Source of the DNA: Pseudomonas sp. Fl4BN1
GTDB lineage: Bacteria > Pseudomonadota > Gammaproteobacteria > Pseudomonadales > Pseudomonadaceae
Assembly (NCBI RefSeq): GCF_009908285.1
Contig: NZ_JAAARM010000001.1
Coordinates: forward strand, 186,001-250,000
Length of the DNA stretch: 64,000 nucleotides
Reading direction: 5' to 3'
A program made the translations under genes and the position numbers. The notes below the pieces were generated by a model. That model saw only the letters and a program-made list of their open reading frames with translations. It was not told the origin of the DNA and did not search any database. This document shows, piece by piece, positions 8,614-16,561 of this stretch. Within the stretch, counting starts at the first letter, position 1. Each line of letters begins with the position of its first letter.

Positions 8614-8647
8614 AAAAAAAGGACTCATCTGGCAGAGTCCCTTTTTC
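8614..8647 (-). terminator. Intrinsic terminator
   Basis: Stem GGACTC (8621-8626) with GAGTCC (8635-8640), flanked by long A and T runs, so it works on either strand. It sits just after the stop codon of the OB-fold protein gene. Confidence 0.8.
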
Positions 8648-8659
8648 ACATCTTGAAAA

Positions 8660-9172
8660 TTAAAGCAGAGCGCAAGAGCCAGACATTGGGATCTTGGCTA
8701 CATCACCCTTGCCTACGCAGAGCAATGTCACCTTTGTCCCTTTCTTAAGCGAAGCGAGGGAGTCGGCATCAGACTTCTCAAATGAGAATTGTGGCTCCAT
8801 AAACTGATTCACCCCACCGCGCAGCGTGAGATACGGATTACCCATGAAGTCCGTATTGATGTCTGCCACAGTACCCGACACCTTGAACTTCTTGCCTTTG
8901 AACTTCTGATCGGCAGCGACTGTATTCTCGTTGTAAGCAACAGCAATATCACCAGCCGTTACGGTTGGCGTTGCAGCCAGTTCCTGTTTGGATTTTTCCA
9001 GCTCTGCCTGTGCACGAGCCTTATTCGCCTCAGCAACCGCAACCGCATCTGCTTGCTTCTGCTCTGGAGATTTCATCGCATTGCTGATGAATCCAATAAC
9101 GAACAGAACACCGATGATGATGCCAACCCACTTGAACAGTTTTTTCACACCCTTCTTCCTCTGATAGTCCAT
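8660..9172 (-). CDS. Membrane-anchored tRNA_anti-like (OB-fold) protein
   Basis: A 170-residue protein with one N-terminal membrane helix (about 14-32), a charged Ala/Glu/Lys helix (35-67), then a domain resembling the tRNA_anti-like OB-fold family: 'AYNENTVAADQKFKGKKFKVSGTVADI ... GNPYLTLRG ... GTKVTLLCVGKGDV'. Two Cys near the C-terminus could form a disulfide. This family occurs widely in accessory DNA, and its ligand is unknown. It is the first gene inside the left boundary of the tRNA-Thr island and stands alone with its own terminator. Confidence 0.7.
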   Translation of the reverse strand: MDYQRKKGVKKLFKWVGIIIGVLFVIGFISNAMKSPEQKQADAVAVAEANKARAQAELEKSKQELAATPTVTAGDIAVAYNENTVAADQKFKGKKFKVSGTVADINTDFMGNPYLTLRGGVNQFMEPQFSFEKSDADSLASLKKGTKVTLLCVGKGDVAKIPMSGSCALL

Positions 9173-9580
9173 TTGTCCATTACCGCATCGCAGGCGTAGG
9201 TCTTTTTTGCCCGACGACTCGAAGCAACGTGATTGTCCAGAACAGGTGCAAGCGAAGCAAGCAGGTTGACGAAATGGCAGGGAGTTCAGGCAATCGCTTT
9301 CATCTGCTGCTCAGCTTGTGCTGGCCTGGACTGCTCTGCTGGAAGGGAAAAGCGCAAGCCAAAAGCGGGCCGCTGAGCCCCCCGCCAAGCTTGATAACTG
9401 CAGATACTGAGTGGTACGTCATTGCGCCAAAAAAATCTAAATCCATCCTATTGTTTCTACGACGTTTAACCATTCATTGCTGGAGTTTTCCTATTGCCGG
9501 CTTTGGCATGGCTACCAGCGAACTAAACTACTTCTTGTGTCTCTGGAGCAGATGCCTCCAGAGAGGCAAGGAGGTGTCAA
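9173..9580. other. Gene-poor region with leader hairpin
   Basis: Open frames here have poor codon use and no ribosome-binding sites. An AT-rich stretch around 9430-9480 may hold the promoter of the AhpD-like gene. A perfect hairpin lies at 9540-9564, just before that gene's ribosome-binding site. Confidence 0.4.
9540..9564 (+). promoter_or_regulatory. 5' leader hairpin before AhpD-like gene
   Basis: Perfect 9-bp inverted repeat TCTCTGGAG (9540-9548) with CTCCAGAGA (9556-9564), 7-base loop. It ends a few bases before the AAGGAGG site of the next gene and has no T run, so it is not a standard terminator. Confidence 0.4.
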
Positions 9581-9979
9581 ATGGCCATTCATGATACTTA
9601 TCGGGAGATTGAACAGACCCTGGGTCTGGTACCGGAGTGGATTAAGCAGATGCCGGAAGGCGCCGCGAATGGATTCTGGGGCGTGGCCCGGGACTTCTGG
9701 CTGGCGGAGACTCAGATTCCCAACAAGTACAAGGAGTTGATAGGTCTGGCGGTGTCCGGGGCGACCCGTTGTAAGTATTGCGCTCTGTTCCATACCGAAG
9801 CCGCGCGTTTGTTTGGCGCGAGTGACGAGGAAATTTCCGAAGCCAGCTTTATGGGCTCGCTGACCATGATGGGCAGCACCTTTATTAATGCCCAGCAGAT
9901 TGACTACGAGCAGTTCCGGCAAGAGACGCTGAGTATCGTCCGGTATGTCAAAGATCACTCGCAAGCCAAAGCCGCATGA
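9581..9979 (+). CDS. AhpD-like / carboxymuconolactone decarboxylase family protein
   Basis: A 132-residue protein of the carboxymuconolactone decarboxylase/AhpD family with the redox motif CKYC and the following His in 'CKYCALFHTEAARLFGAS'. Members of this type are peroxidase partners or thiol-based reductases. AAGGAGG precedes the ATG, a strong site. The next gene overlaps its last 35 bases. It lies within the tRNA-Thr-bounded segment. Substrate unknown. Confidence 0.85.
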   Translation: MAIHDTYREIEQTLGLVPEWIKQMPEGAANGFWGVARDFWLAETQIPNKYKELIGLAVSGATRCKYCALFHTEAARLFGASDEEISEASFMGSLTMMGSTFINAQQIDYEQFRQETLSIVRYVKDHSQAKAA

Positions 9980-10301
9980 GCTGTTGCGCGAACCAGCCCT
10001 TCGCCAGCTGACGAAGGATAAGTTGATTGCAATCACCAGCGATGGTCCGAGGACCACCGCTCGGTGGCAAGCGGCTGTGCTGCGAGCCATCGGCGAACTG
10101 ATGCAATACAGCGACACCGCCCGCGAAGAGAACCAGGACCTGCGCATTCCTTTCGCCAAGGCACTGCATGATCTCTATACGGGACAGAAGTCCGACGCCG
10201 AGTTGACGGAAATGGTGTTGCTGATGCTTGAAGTGGAAACTGCCCCCTTTCTCGGCAAAGGCCCACAGGCGGGAGCGGCCCCCGGGAACAATGACCTCTG
10301 A
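9945..10301 (+). CDS. Small soluble protein of unknown function
   Basis: I do not recognise this 118-residue helical protein. Its codons are typical of the genome, so it is very likely real although it overlaps the AhpD-like gene by 35 bases. There is little ribosome-binding site at the ATG, so its translation is probably coupled to the upstream gene. No membrane segment, signal peptide or Cys is present. It likely acts with the AhpD-like protein. Confidence 0.6.
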   Translation: MSKITRKPKPHELLREPALRQLTKDKLIAITSDGPRTTARWQAAVLRAIGELMQYSDTAREENQDLRIPFAKALHDLYTGQKSDAELTEMVLLMLEVETAPFLGKGPQAGAAPGNNDL

Positions 10302-10404
10302 GAAGTGGCTGCAGCCAACGGCGTCGTAGTGATTTTCCGTCCATTCTGTTTACAGTTGGCCATGGCAGGTTCTTGAGCGGCGTGGGAGCTTTATTCTGAA
10401 AACC

Positions 10405-11196
10405 TCAGAATCGCCCACTAATACCCAACAGTGGCCCCTTCTGGACAATGTCGTAGACAAAGCCATCATGGCGGTAATTAACCCCCATGGCCCGGTAACC
10501 GGCCACCGCCGAAAATCCGGGCAAAAACTCCCAGCCTGCCAGCGCTGCCAGGTCCCAGTCTTCCCGGGACTGCCCGGCGCCCACCATCCCCCAGGATGAC
10601 AACCAGAATCGGTCATTCACGGCATAGTACCCACGCAGCCCCGTCATGGCGTCGGCCCAGGTAGCCTTGTCGGAGCCAGACAGGCCGCCAACAGGCCCAC
10701 CATGCAGGCTGATGGCGGTGCTGCTGTACCAGACGCGCACGCCGCCAGCGACGTCCAAGCGACGATTTTCATCACCCCAAACCGTGTATCCGCCCCCCAG
10801 GAATCCGGAGGCCGTCTTGCTTTCTACCTCAAGTTTGGACTCAGAGAGGCCCCCAGGCAGACGGTTGCGGGTGTCGGTGTCGATGTACATCAGGTCGGCG
10901 AGTACGCTGTATGGGCCCCGTCGAGCCTCGCCCATCAGCATCACCGACATATCGACAGTCCGCGCGATATCAGAGAAATCGGACTTTATAAACTGGGTCC
11001 CGGTGCTGCGGTGGCCTACGTGTCCACGAATGCCAGCGCCCCACACGTAAGGCCCGCCGTTGAACGTCCATTCATCGCCGTCTGCCGCCTCGGCCCCCGT
11101 CGGCAAACTGGCCGCGGCTGCCGCAAAGGCGCCAGCCATCAGTGCCAGGCGTGCGTGCTTGCGCCGCAAAACCGAGCGTGGGTTGTCACTGTGCAT
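10405..11196 (-). CDS. Outer-membrane beta-barrel protein
   Basis: A 263-residue predicted outer-membrane protein: long signal peptide ending near residue 37 (GAEA), alternating amphipathic strands with many Trp, Tyr and Gly, and a C-terminal Phe. It resembles small barrel proteins of the OmpA/opacity type without a recognisable periplasmic domain. It is the last gene of a three-gene operon after MipA/OmpV-like and acid phosphatase genes, with a 16-base gap to the phosphatase stop. Function is not known; the phosphatase context suggests passage of a phosphorylated compound or its product. Confidence 0.65.
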   Translation of the reverse strand: MHSDNPRSVLRRKHARLALMAGAFAAAAASLPTGAEAADGDEWTFNGGPYVWGAGIRGHVGHRSTGTQFIKSDFSDIARTVDMSVMLMGEARRGPYSVLADLMYIDTDTRNRLPGGLSESKLEVESKTASGFLGGGYTVWGDENRRLDVAGGVRVWYSSTAISLHGGPVGGLSGSDKATWADAMTGLRGYYAVNDRFWLSSWGMVGAGQSREDWDLAALAGWEFLPGFSAVAGYRAMGVNYRHDGFVYDIVQKGPLLGISGRF

Positions 11197-11212
11197 GATG
11201 CTGTTTCTCCGA

Positions 11213-12028
11213 TCAGTGCTGAGTCAGCGAGAGCGCCACGCCCTCGGCCGCACAGTCCTCTGTAGGCTTGAGGCCCGCTTTTTGAGCCGCCTTGACCTCT
11301 TCCTTCGCGGCTGCCAGGTCCGCCAGGAACGTCGGATTGCTATGCAAGCTCGCCACAGTCGCAGCCCCCATGATGCGGCCTGCATCCACATCGCTCTGCC
11401 AATGTGCATCGCAGATGACCCGGCTCTGGCCGAATGACAATCCGCGGGTCATCAGTTCAGTGGCGCGCGCTGGTTGAATCTCGGCCAGCAACAGCCCCCA
11501 GGCCCAACCTGCAGCGGAGTGGCCGGACGGCCAGGAGCCATCCGTGCGCAGCACCGGCTCCATGTCTTTGCGACAGGTCCCTTCGTTGTGCGCCACGAAT
11601 GGACGGGTGCGGTTGTAGGCATTTTTCCCGGCATAGGTAGAACCGCCTGCATCCGTCAGGGTGCGCTGCATCAGGGTATAAAGATGCGGTGTGCTTTTCT
11701 CGGTGATCGGCGTGCCCATCGCGCAGGAGAATGCTTTCGCCGGGCCTGGGAATGACAGCTCCGCATCCGCTGCCGCGAGCTTCTCCCGGGCGGTTCCACG
11801 TAGCGACAGCGCCGTACGCCGTGCTTCCTCATCCCGCGCAAGCGCCGCAGAGTCGGGCTTTGGTGGGGCGCCAAGCAACGCCAGGCGCAGTGGCAGGTCT
11901 GCCGAGTCAAGATAGCCTGGGGCTAGTTTGAAGTGAGGGTCCGTGACCTTGGTGGCGGCATCGTCGGCAAGCACCAGCCCCGACCAGAGCAAGCTGGCCA
12001 GCCCCAACTGCTTATGTACTGTTTTCAT
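11213..12028 (-). CDS. Class A non-specific acid phosphatase (PhoN-type)
   Basis: A 271-residue periplasmic acid phosphatase of the PAP2/class A type. The full vanadium-haloperoxidase-like signature is present: K135-x6-R142-P143, PSGH at 167-170, and SR (202-203)-x5-H209-x3-D213. It hydrolyses phosphomonoesters in the periplasm. The signal peptide ends near residue 21 (VLA). GGAA is upstream of the ATG. It lies between two outer-membrane protein genes on the same strand with gaps of 37 and 16 bases, so the three form an operon. Confidence 0.9.
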   Translation of the reverse strand: MKTVHKQLGLASLLWSGLVLADDAATKVTDPHFKLAPGYLDSADLPLRLALLGAPPKPDSAALARDEEARRTALSLRGTAREKLAAADAELSFPGPAKAFSCAMGTPITEKSTPHLYTLMQRTLTDAGGSTYAGKNAYNRTRPFVAHNEGTCRKDMEPVLRTDGSWPSGHSAAGWAWGLLLAEIQPARATELMTRGLSFGQSRVICDAHWQSDVDAGRIMGAATVASLHSNPTFLADLAAAKEEVKAAQKAGLKPTEDCAAEGVALSLTQH

Positions 12029-12065
12029 CGAGTGTTCCTTTATCTATCCCGGTATTGCCGGCTGA

Positions 12066-12911
12066 TCAAAACTGGTAGAGGGCATTCAGATAGGCGCCTG
12101 CGCCCAGTTTTTCACCCGTCAGCGGGCTGTTGCGGGCATCGGAGACCAGGGCGTAGGTCTTGATGCCACCCTCCAGTGCCACCTGTGGTTGCCATTGCCA
12201 AGTGAGGCCCAGTTTCAAGGTCACATCCCGCATCCCACCACCCGGGTGGTATTCGTCGAACCGGGTGCGTGCAGCCTGTTGGGCAGTGACACCGAAGCGG
12301 GCCATCATGTCGTTCTCATTGCTCCAGGTGCCGTACAGGGTCGAGTCCAGGGTCAATGTCGAAGACAGTGCATATGCAGTGGCTACCCCGGCCTCCAGGT
12401 ACGCGGTACGCCCCAGGCTTTCGCCACCGTAATCGCGGCTCTGGCTTGATTGCAGGCCTCGAACAAACAGGCGGCCGGCCGGCAGGACCCAATACGCTTC
12501 TGCGCCGACCAAGGCAGTGCTGTCCAGGTTGCCCATTCCCCTCAAGTAGCTATCACGACCGTCGAGGGTGTGAATCCTTTCCTTGCGTCCTGGGTCGTAG
12601 CCAATCAGCAGGGCCACGCCGAAAGGAGAAAGTCCGGGCAGGTCCCAACGCAGCCCTTCCGGGAAGGCTGCGGTAAATTTGCCCCAGTCTTCGGTAGGCA
12701 AGACCGCTTTGAGTTTCAGTGAGGGGAACGCGGCGTATCGGGAAGAACCTTCGTACAAAGGACCAACGGCAACTCCGCCGCCTACTGTTACCGAGGGAGA
12801 GCTGTTTGCATCGTCTGCATGTGCAGGCAACACCGTCGCAAAGGCGAGGGTCGCGCCTGTAATGAGCATCGCTTGATGCTTAAAAAAGCTTGAACCACCT
12901 ATGGCTGTCAT
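12066..12911 (-). CDS. MipA/OmpV family outer-membrane protein
   Basis: A 281-residue outer-membrane protein of the MipA/OmpV family: signal peptide ending at about residue 32 (AHA), opening 'SVTVGGGVAVGPLYEGSSRYAAFPSLKL' and a C-terminal Phe ('YLNALYQF'). Members are barrels implicated in scaffold or import roles. AAAGGA precedes the start. First gene of the operon with acid phosphatase and a second barrel. A CTTATAAGT element is 68 bases upstream, as also seen upstream of the DUF1254 gene. Confidence 0.85.
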   Translation of the reverse strand: MTAIGGSSFFKHQAMLITGATLAFATVLPAHADDANSSPSVTVGGGVAVGPLYEGSSRYAAFPSLKLKAVLPTEDWGKFTAAFPEGLRWDLPGLSPFGVALLIGYDPGRKERIHTLDGRDSYLRGMGNLDSTALVGAEAYWVLPAGRLFVRGLQSSQSRDYGGESLGRTAYLEAGVATAYALSSTLTLDSTLYGTWSNENDMMARFGVTAQQAARTRFDEYHPGGGMRDVTLKLGLTWQWQPQVALEGGIKTYALVSDARNSPLTGEKLGAGAYLNALYQF

Positions 12912-12978
12912 TGTTACTTTCCTTTGGTGTGAAACTCAGTAGTTCAGGGGAGTCCCCGACTTATTAGCGCGTGCGTTT

Positions 12979-12987
12979 ACTTATAAG
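12979..12987 (-). promoter_or_regulatory. CTTATAAGT element upstream of phosphatase operon
   Basis: CTTATAAGT on the minus strand, about 68 bases before the MipA-like start. The same word lies directly upstream of the DUF1254 gene at 14065-14074. It may be part of a promoter (TTATAA) or an operator. Confidence 0.25.
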
Positions 12988-13016
12988 GGTCGAAAATTTT
13001 TGGCTTGTGTTGTTAA

Positions 13017-14051
13017 TCAGAGTGCGACGGGCTGCGGCTGTGGAAAACTCCATTTGCCATTCAGTATTTGTTCGCTCGGCTGATAAAGTCTGACCGTATA
13101 GTTCCAGCCAGGCGTAGTAGGCAGGCAATTAGCGATCTTTCCGTCACACCCGCCGAACTGAATAACAATCGAGCCATCATCACTTTTCTTGGCTGTAAGG
13201 TTATTCAACGAATAGGCGTCATATGGGTTCTTTTGGAAGTAACCGTCCGCGTTGTAAACACTCACAGACCAGAAGCTGTTGACCGGAACATCTCCAACTT
13301 TGAGCTGGTATACGGCTTTCCCATCGTTCTTCGACATCACACCGCCGAGGTAGATGGCGTCCTTTGCCGGGTTTCCGCCCCACCCCGTCGCAGTGCCGAT
13401 TAGGTGATGGATCGGATTGACCGTGCCCTTGGGGCCAAAGGACTGGTTGTAGTCGGGAATCGTCGAGCCCAGCACAGCCAGGGCATCACGCATCGCTTTC
13501 TGGCTCGCCGGATCCCACTTCGGTACTACGAATTCCCCCGCCTTGGCCTGGCTGACTTTGATTGCGTCCTGCAGTGCATGCACCTGCTCAAGGTCCTTGC
13601 GATCTGTGGGGTCGAAGAATATGCGGATAGCGACAAATACATAGCGTGTGCCGATAGCCTGTTTCGTCAGCGTACGGCGGCCGGCGCCGTAAACGACGGC
13701 GGGTACGTAGTGATCTTCATTGACCATCGCCATCGACATGAACCTTCCACCGGCCTCAGGCAACGTGATCGTGACTGGACCGGCATCGAGATCGAACACC
13801 GCTGACGAGTAGAGTGTGTCCCGATTCATCCGGATGACATTCTGAGCGTCGATGGGTACAGGTTCGCGGCTATGCACAAACCGAGCAAAGCCTCCACTCG
13901 CTACCATCTTGCCCATGTAGAGATCGGACTCAGCACGGATAAAGTTATTCACGCCAACCGCTATCGATGCATCTGAGGATGACTGAGCGTTCGCACTTCC
14001 AAACGCTGCCAGCGCCATGGCGATGATGCAGGCCGTGGATGAATGGGACAT
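13017..14051 (-). CDS. Exported DUF1254/DUF1214 protein
   Basis: A 344-residue exported protein with the DUF1254-DUF1214 arrangement: signal peptide ending at residue 22 (ANA), 'NVIRMNRDTLYSSAVFDLDAGPVTITLPE ... RFMSMAMVNEDHYVP' in the first half and 'VNSFWSVSVYNADGYF ... YSLNNLTAKKSDDGSIVIQFGG ... GWNYTVRLYQPSEQILNGKWSFP' in the second. The family is common in bacteria and has no settled biochemical role. AGAGG precedes the ATG. It lies in the tRNA-Thr island next to an AraC-type regulator of the same orientation. Confidence 0.85.
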   Translation of the reverse strand: MSHSSTACIIAMALAAFGSANAQSSSDASIAVGVNNFIRAESDLYMGKMVASGGFARFVHSREPVPIDAQNVIRMNRDTLYSSAVFDLDAGPVTITLPEAGGRFMSMAMVNEDHYVPAVVYGAGRRTLTKQAIGTRYVFVAIRIFFDPTDRKDLEQVHALQDAIKVSQAKAGEFVVPKWDPASQKAMRDALAVLGSTIPDYNQSFGPKGTVNPIHHLIGTATGWGGNPAKDAIYLGGVMSKNDGKAVYQLKVGDVPVNSFWSVSVYNADGYFQKNPYDAYSLNNLTAKKSDDGSIVIQFGGCDGKIANCLPTTPGWNYTVRLYQPSEQILNGKWSFPQPQPVAL

Positions 14052-14064
14052 TTAAACCTCTTGG

Positions 14065-14074
14065 ACTTATAAGT
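14065..14074 (-). promoter_or_regulatory. ACTTATAAGT palindrome at DUF1254 start
   Basis: Ten-base perfect palindrome 14 bases before the DUF1254 start codon, sharing CTTATAAGT with the site at 12979-12987. Both genes are minus strand. Possible operator of the neighbouring AraC-type regulator; the function is inferred. Confidence 0.25.
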
Positions 14075-14219
14075 TGGCGTTAACTTTTTGACTGTATAAG
14101 AACGCCTCGGCGGAAACTTGCCATTTGGTGCCAAAAGCAAAGCGAGCGCGTACCTGAAGGCCGCTCTTGAGAGGGGCCAAATGATTAGGCTGGAGGGGGC
14201 GAGGGGTTAGGCGAGGATG

Positions 14220-15203
14220 TTAACGATCATGTTTCAAGACGGAGCGATAGCGCGACGGCGTGCTCCCGGTCCAGCGCTTGAAGGCCCGCGTAAAGTGCGC
14301 TGGATCGCTGTAGCCGACCATATAGGCAATTTCAGTCGAGCTGTATTTACCGCTGGCCAGTAACTGAAAGGCCTCGCTGCGACGTGTCTCGTCACGTAAC
14401 GCGTCGAAGTCGATGCCGCAATGTTCGAGGCGACGTTGCAAGGTTCGAGCAGACAGTCCAATCGTCCTTGAAATAGTCAGAAGTTTGGATTGCTCCTGAT
14501 CCGCTATCTGCTTGATGAGCACGTCAGCTGCGTCAGAGGTCGAATTCAAGGCTTGGGTGGTTTTCCAGGCATTGTCTCGAACATGTTGCAGGGGGATTTC
14601 GAGCAACTCACGATCGAATTCGATCATGTTGTACTCAGCGTTCATTTCGAGGTTCGGGCCCAGGAATTCTTCAAGCGCCTCGTCTCCACGCTCTCTCGAA
14701 TTTTTTAGATGTACGCGTATGGCGCCAGCCTCGCCGGACAGCAGCGGGACTTTTCTAAGAACCGCCAGGGTGCCGAAAATGACTTGCTTCGGATCGGCCC
14801 CGTGCTGCCCGGTAAATTGTTGGATCAGTTTCGTCGTACGACCTTCGGTGAGGATTTTTACTTCTGCTCCCTGATGCAGTAAAGCCGTATGGACCGCCGC
14901 CGCCGCACAAGCCTGAGCGAGGTTGGTTGAGCCCAATATCAATTCGCCCCATACACCGGTTGAGCGCACTTCGGTCAGGTGCCCCACAGTCGCACCGCCG
15001 AAGGGGTCCTGTGCGATAGCTGCCATTTCGTTGGCTATATGAAAACAGGCCGCGCGTGGTACCCATGCATCAGGGCTCTGAAAAACATTCGGGGAAATAC
15101 CAAAGCGCCGAAAGAACTCCAGCGGCAACACCCCGCGCATGCTCAGATAGGGGGCTATTTGCCGAAGAGTGCTGAGTTTGATGGCTGGCGTAGCATTCGT
15201 CAT
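14220..15203 (-). CDS. AraC-family regulator with N-terminal arabinose-binding-like domain
   Basis: A 327-residue regulator. The N-terminal ~200 residues match the 'Arabinose_bd' ligand domain pattern of OruR/ArgR-like AraC proteins, and the C-terminal ~100 hold the paired helix-turn-helix ('LSARTLQRRLEHCGIDFDALRDETR' and 'SSTEIAYMVGYSDPAHFTRAFKRWTG'). The ATG at 15203 has AGGTG upstream; a GTG at 15215 does not. It likely controls the neighbouring DUF1254 and phosphatase genes. It is the last intact gene before the integrase remnant. Confidence 0.85.
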   Translation of the reverse strand: MTNATPAIKLSTLRQIAPYLSMRGVLPLEFFRRFGISPNVFQSPDAWVPRAACFHIANEMAAIAQDPFGGATVGHLTEVRSTGVWGELILGSTNLAQACAAAAVHTALLHQGAEVKILTEGRTTKLIQQFTGQHGADPKQVIFGTLAVLRKVPLLSGEAGAIRVHLKNSRERGDEALEEFLGPNLEMNAEYNMIEFDRELLEIPLQHVRDNAWKTTQALNSTSDAADVLIKQIADQEQSKLLTISRTIGLSARTLQRRLEHCGIDFDALRDETRRSEAFQLLASGKYSSTEIAYMVGYSDPAHFTRAFKRWTGSTPSRYRSVLKHDR

Positions 15204-15293
15204 GGGGGGTCGCACCTGTTTTTAAAGGCAATGCACTTGAAACCGTCTTGGCTCGCAGGGAAACACTAGCAAAGCTTTTACCAAAGCCGCGCT

Positions 15294-15640
15294 ATGACAG
15301 CACAGTACCTGCGCGCTTTGTTCAACGAGTTGGACCGTCTGGGAGAGTTTCAGGGTGAAACCCGCTGGGCAAAGTGCGGGGATTGAAATGTGACGAAGCC
15401 GAGATGGCTTACCTGGAGCCGGAGCAGACCAAACCGCTGCTCGATCGCCAGCTGCGGGTGTTGTTGCGCGGATCTGCCTCGCGACAGGTACTCGATGGTC
15501 TGAGGCGGAATGCGTTCTTGGCCATGACGATGAAGTTCGCACACTTCAGCCCTGGTCACCTTGCAGATGTGGTCAATCTCAACCCTTTGGCAAAGGGGTG
15601 TGGACATTCTGTGGACGTTGTCAGGAATTTAAGCGAGTCG
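15294..15640 (+). pseudogene. Remnant of tRNA-linked tyrosine integrase
   Basis: Three fragments of a phage-type integrase survive in order but in more than one frame. The first is a core-binding segment ('AQYLRALFNELDRLGEFQGE') that runs into a stop. The second, after a frameshift, is the start of the catalytic domain ('LAYLEPEQ'-like: 'EMAYLEPEQTKPLLD'). The third is the C-terminal box in which the expected T-M-R-Y-A-H reads 'TMKFAHFSPGHLA', so the nucleophilic Tyr is Phe. Most of the catalytic domain is deleted. It ends 55 bases from the 3' end of the tRNA-Thr gene, where an island integrase is expected. Confidence 0.65.
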
Positions 15641-15650
15641 GGAGCAAAGC

Positions 15651-15668
15651 CCAGAAACAACAAAGCCC
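15651..15668. repeat. Right copy of island-flanking repeat
   Basis: CCAGAAACAACAAAGCCC, identical to 8415-8432, lies just beyond the tRNA-Thr terminator. Together with the degenerate tRNA homology beyond it, this gives the two ends of a ~7.2-kb segment. Confidence 0.6.
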
Positions 15669-15687
15669 CGCATCGCTGCGAGGCCTT
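15662..15687 (-). terminator. Intrinsic terminator of tRNA-Thr
   Basis: On the minus strand, stem GCCTCGCA with TGCGGGGC (one G-T pair), loop GCGA, then TTTGTTG. It lies 8 bases after the tRNA 3' end. Confidence 0.8.
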
Positions 15688-15695
15688 GTTTTGTA

Positions 15696-15771
<76 letters not shown>

Positions 15772-15785
15772 GTGTTAGGGCGACG

Positions 15786-15813
15786 ATTATAGCGATTGGC
15801 GAGGTTCTGTAAA
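15786..15813 (-). promoter_or_regulatory. tRNA-Thr promoter
   Basis: On the minus strand TTTACA (15813-15808) and TATAAT (15791-15786), 16-base spacer, about 14 bases before the tRNA 5' end. Confidence 0.75.
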
Positions 15814-16201
15814 CCCCTGAAATCTGACTATTTTTGTGCAGGCTTCAGGTTTCTGTTCGCAAGGGCGCAGTTGGGCTCCTGACGCCTGAGCAAGGCAGGT
15901 GGCTCAGGGGCTTTTTTGATCCGTGGAGGCAGGAGGCTGTTCATCGCCGTTGAGGAGGTTGCCTGGTCGTCAGGCCAAGGCTGGTATCACAGACCCATCA
16001 GGCACTTTTTGCAGTTTTTTAAATTCTGTTTTTATATCTTCGGTTAAATATAGAAATCTGATTTTGTTATTGGTCATTGCGACCGTACATCCCAATGGCT
16101 TGAATTATAAATTAACTGGACTAAGTTTGATTGGAGCCCTCGTACAGCAGGGCTTTATCTTTCCGGGCTTTTATGGTCCGTGCAAATAAATGGAGAAACT
16201 C
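15814..16201. other. Region between tRNA-Thr and His-rich gene
   Basis: No credible gene. It contains an orphan plus-strand terminator (15885-15917) and, from about 16000 to 16100, an unusually AT-rich stretch that is probably the promoter zone of the His-rich protein gene. Confidence 0.4.
15885..15917 (+). terminator. Orphan intrinsic terminator
   Basis: CCTGAGC (15885-15891) pairs with GCTCAGG (15902-15908), followed by six T. No plus-strand gene ends here, so it may end a small RNA or be a leftover of the integrase side. Confidence 0.6.
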
Positions 16202-16471
16202 ATGTCGAAGGAAGCTATCAAACACCATCACCTAACTGCGATCCAGCATCATGAGGCGGCGAAAAAGCACGAGGAGGCGGCGATTCACCATAAACACCTG
16301 GCTGAGCGCCACCAGTCTGCGGTACACGCTCATGAGCACTCGAGGGATGGGGTTATTTCCAAGCTCAAAGGTGACTGGCGCAAGCATCTGGATGAGTCCA
16401 AGAGCAAAGTTGAAGCGGCCTATAAGACTTCAGCGCGCGCGCATAAAAAAACCAAGGAGGTAGCCAAGTAA
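16202..16471 (+). CDS. Small histidine-rich helical protein
   Basis: An 89-residue protein in which His, Ala, Lys and Glu dominate; about 16 of the first 50 residues are His, arranged in helical periodicity ('HHHLTAIQHHEAAKKHEEAAIHHKHLAERH'), followed by a basic C-terminal half. It looks like a long helix or helical hairpin that could bind metal or buffer protons. The start at 16202 follows GGAG at 16192. It is preceded by an AT-rich promoter region, so it is likely expressed under a particular condition. Similar small His-rich proteins are widespread but uncharacterised. Function unknown. Confidence 0.7.
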   Translation: MSKEAIKHHHLTAIQHHEAAKKHEEAAIHHKHLAERHQSAVHAHEHSRDGVISKLKGDWRKHLDESKSKVEAAYKTSARAHKKTKEVAK

Positions 16472-16561
16472 TAATGCGGTTGAAGTTTTGGGTTTGACCA
16501 AACTTTATTTGTATTTGCAAGTTCCAGGTCAAACCTGCTGCAGATTGGCTTTCTGTGGTAG

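Noticed and set aside
9229..9594. 121-codon frame before the AhpD-like gene
   Set aside because: No ribosome-binding site, poor codon use and a Cys/Trp/Ser-rich composition typical of chance frames; it also overlaps the leader hairpin and the next gene's start.
15923..16189. 88-codon frame in the AT-rich region before the His-rich gene
   Set aside because: The frame is open mainly because the stretch is AT-rich; no ribosome-binding site, no recognisable fold.
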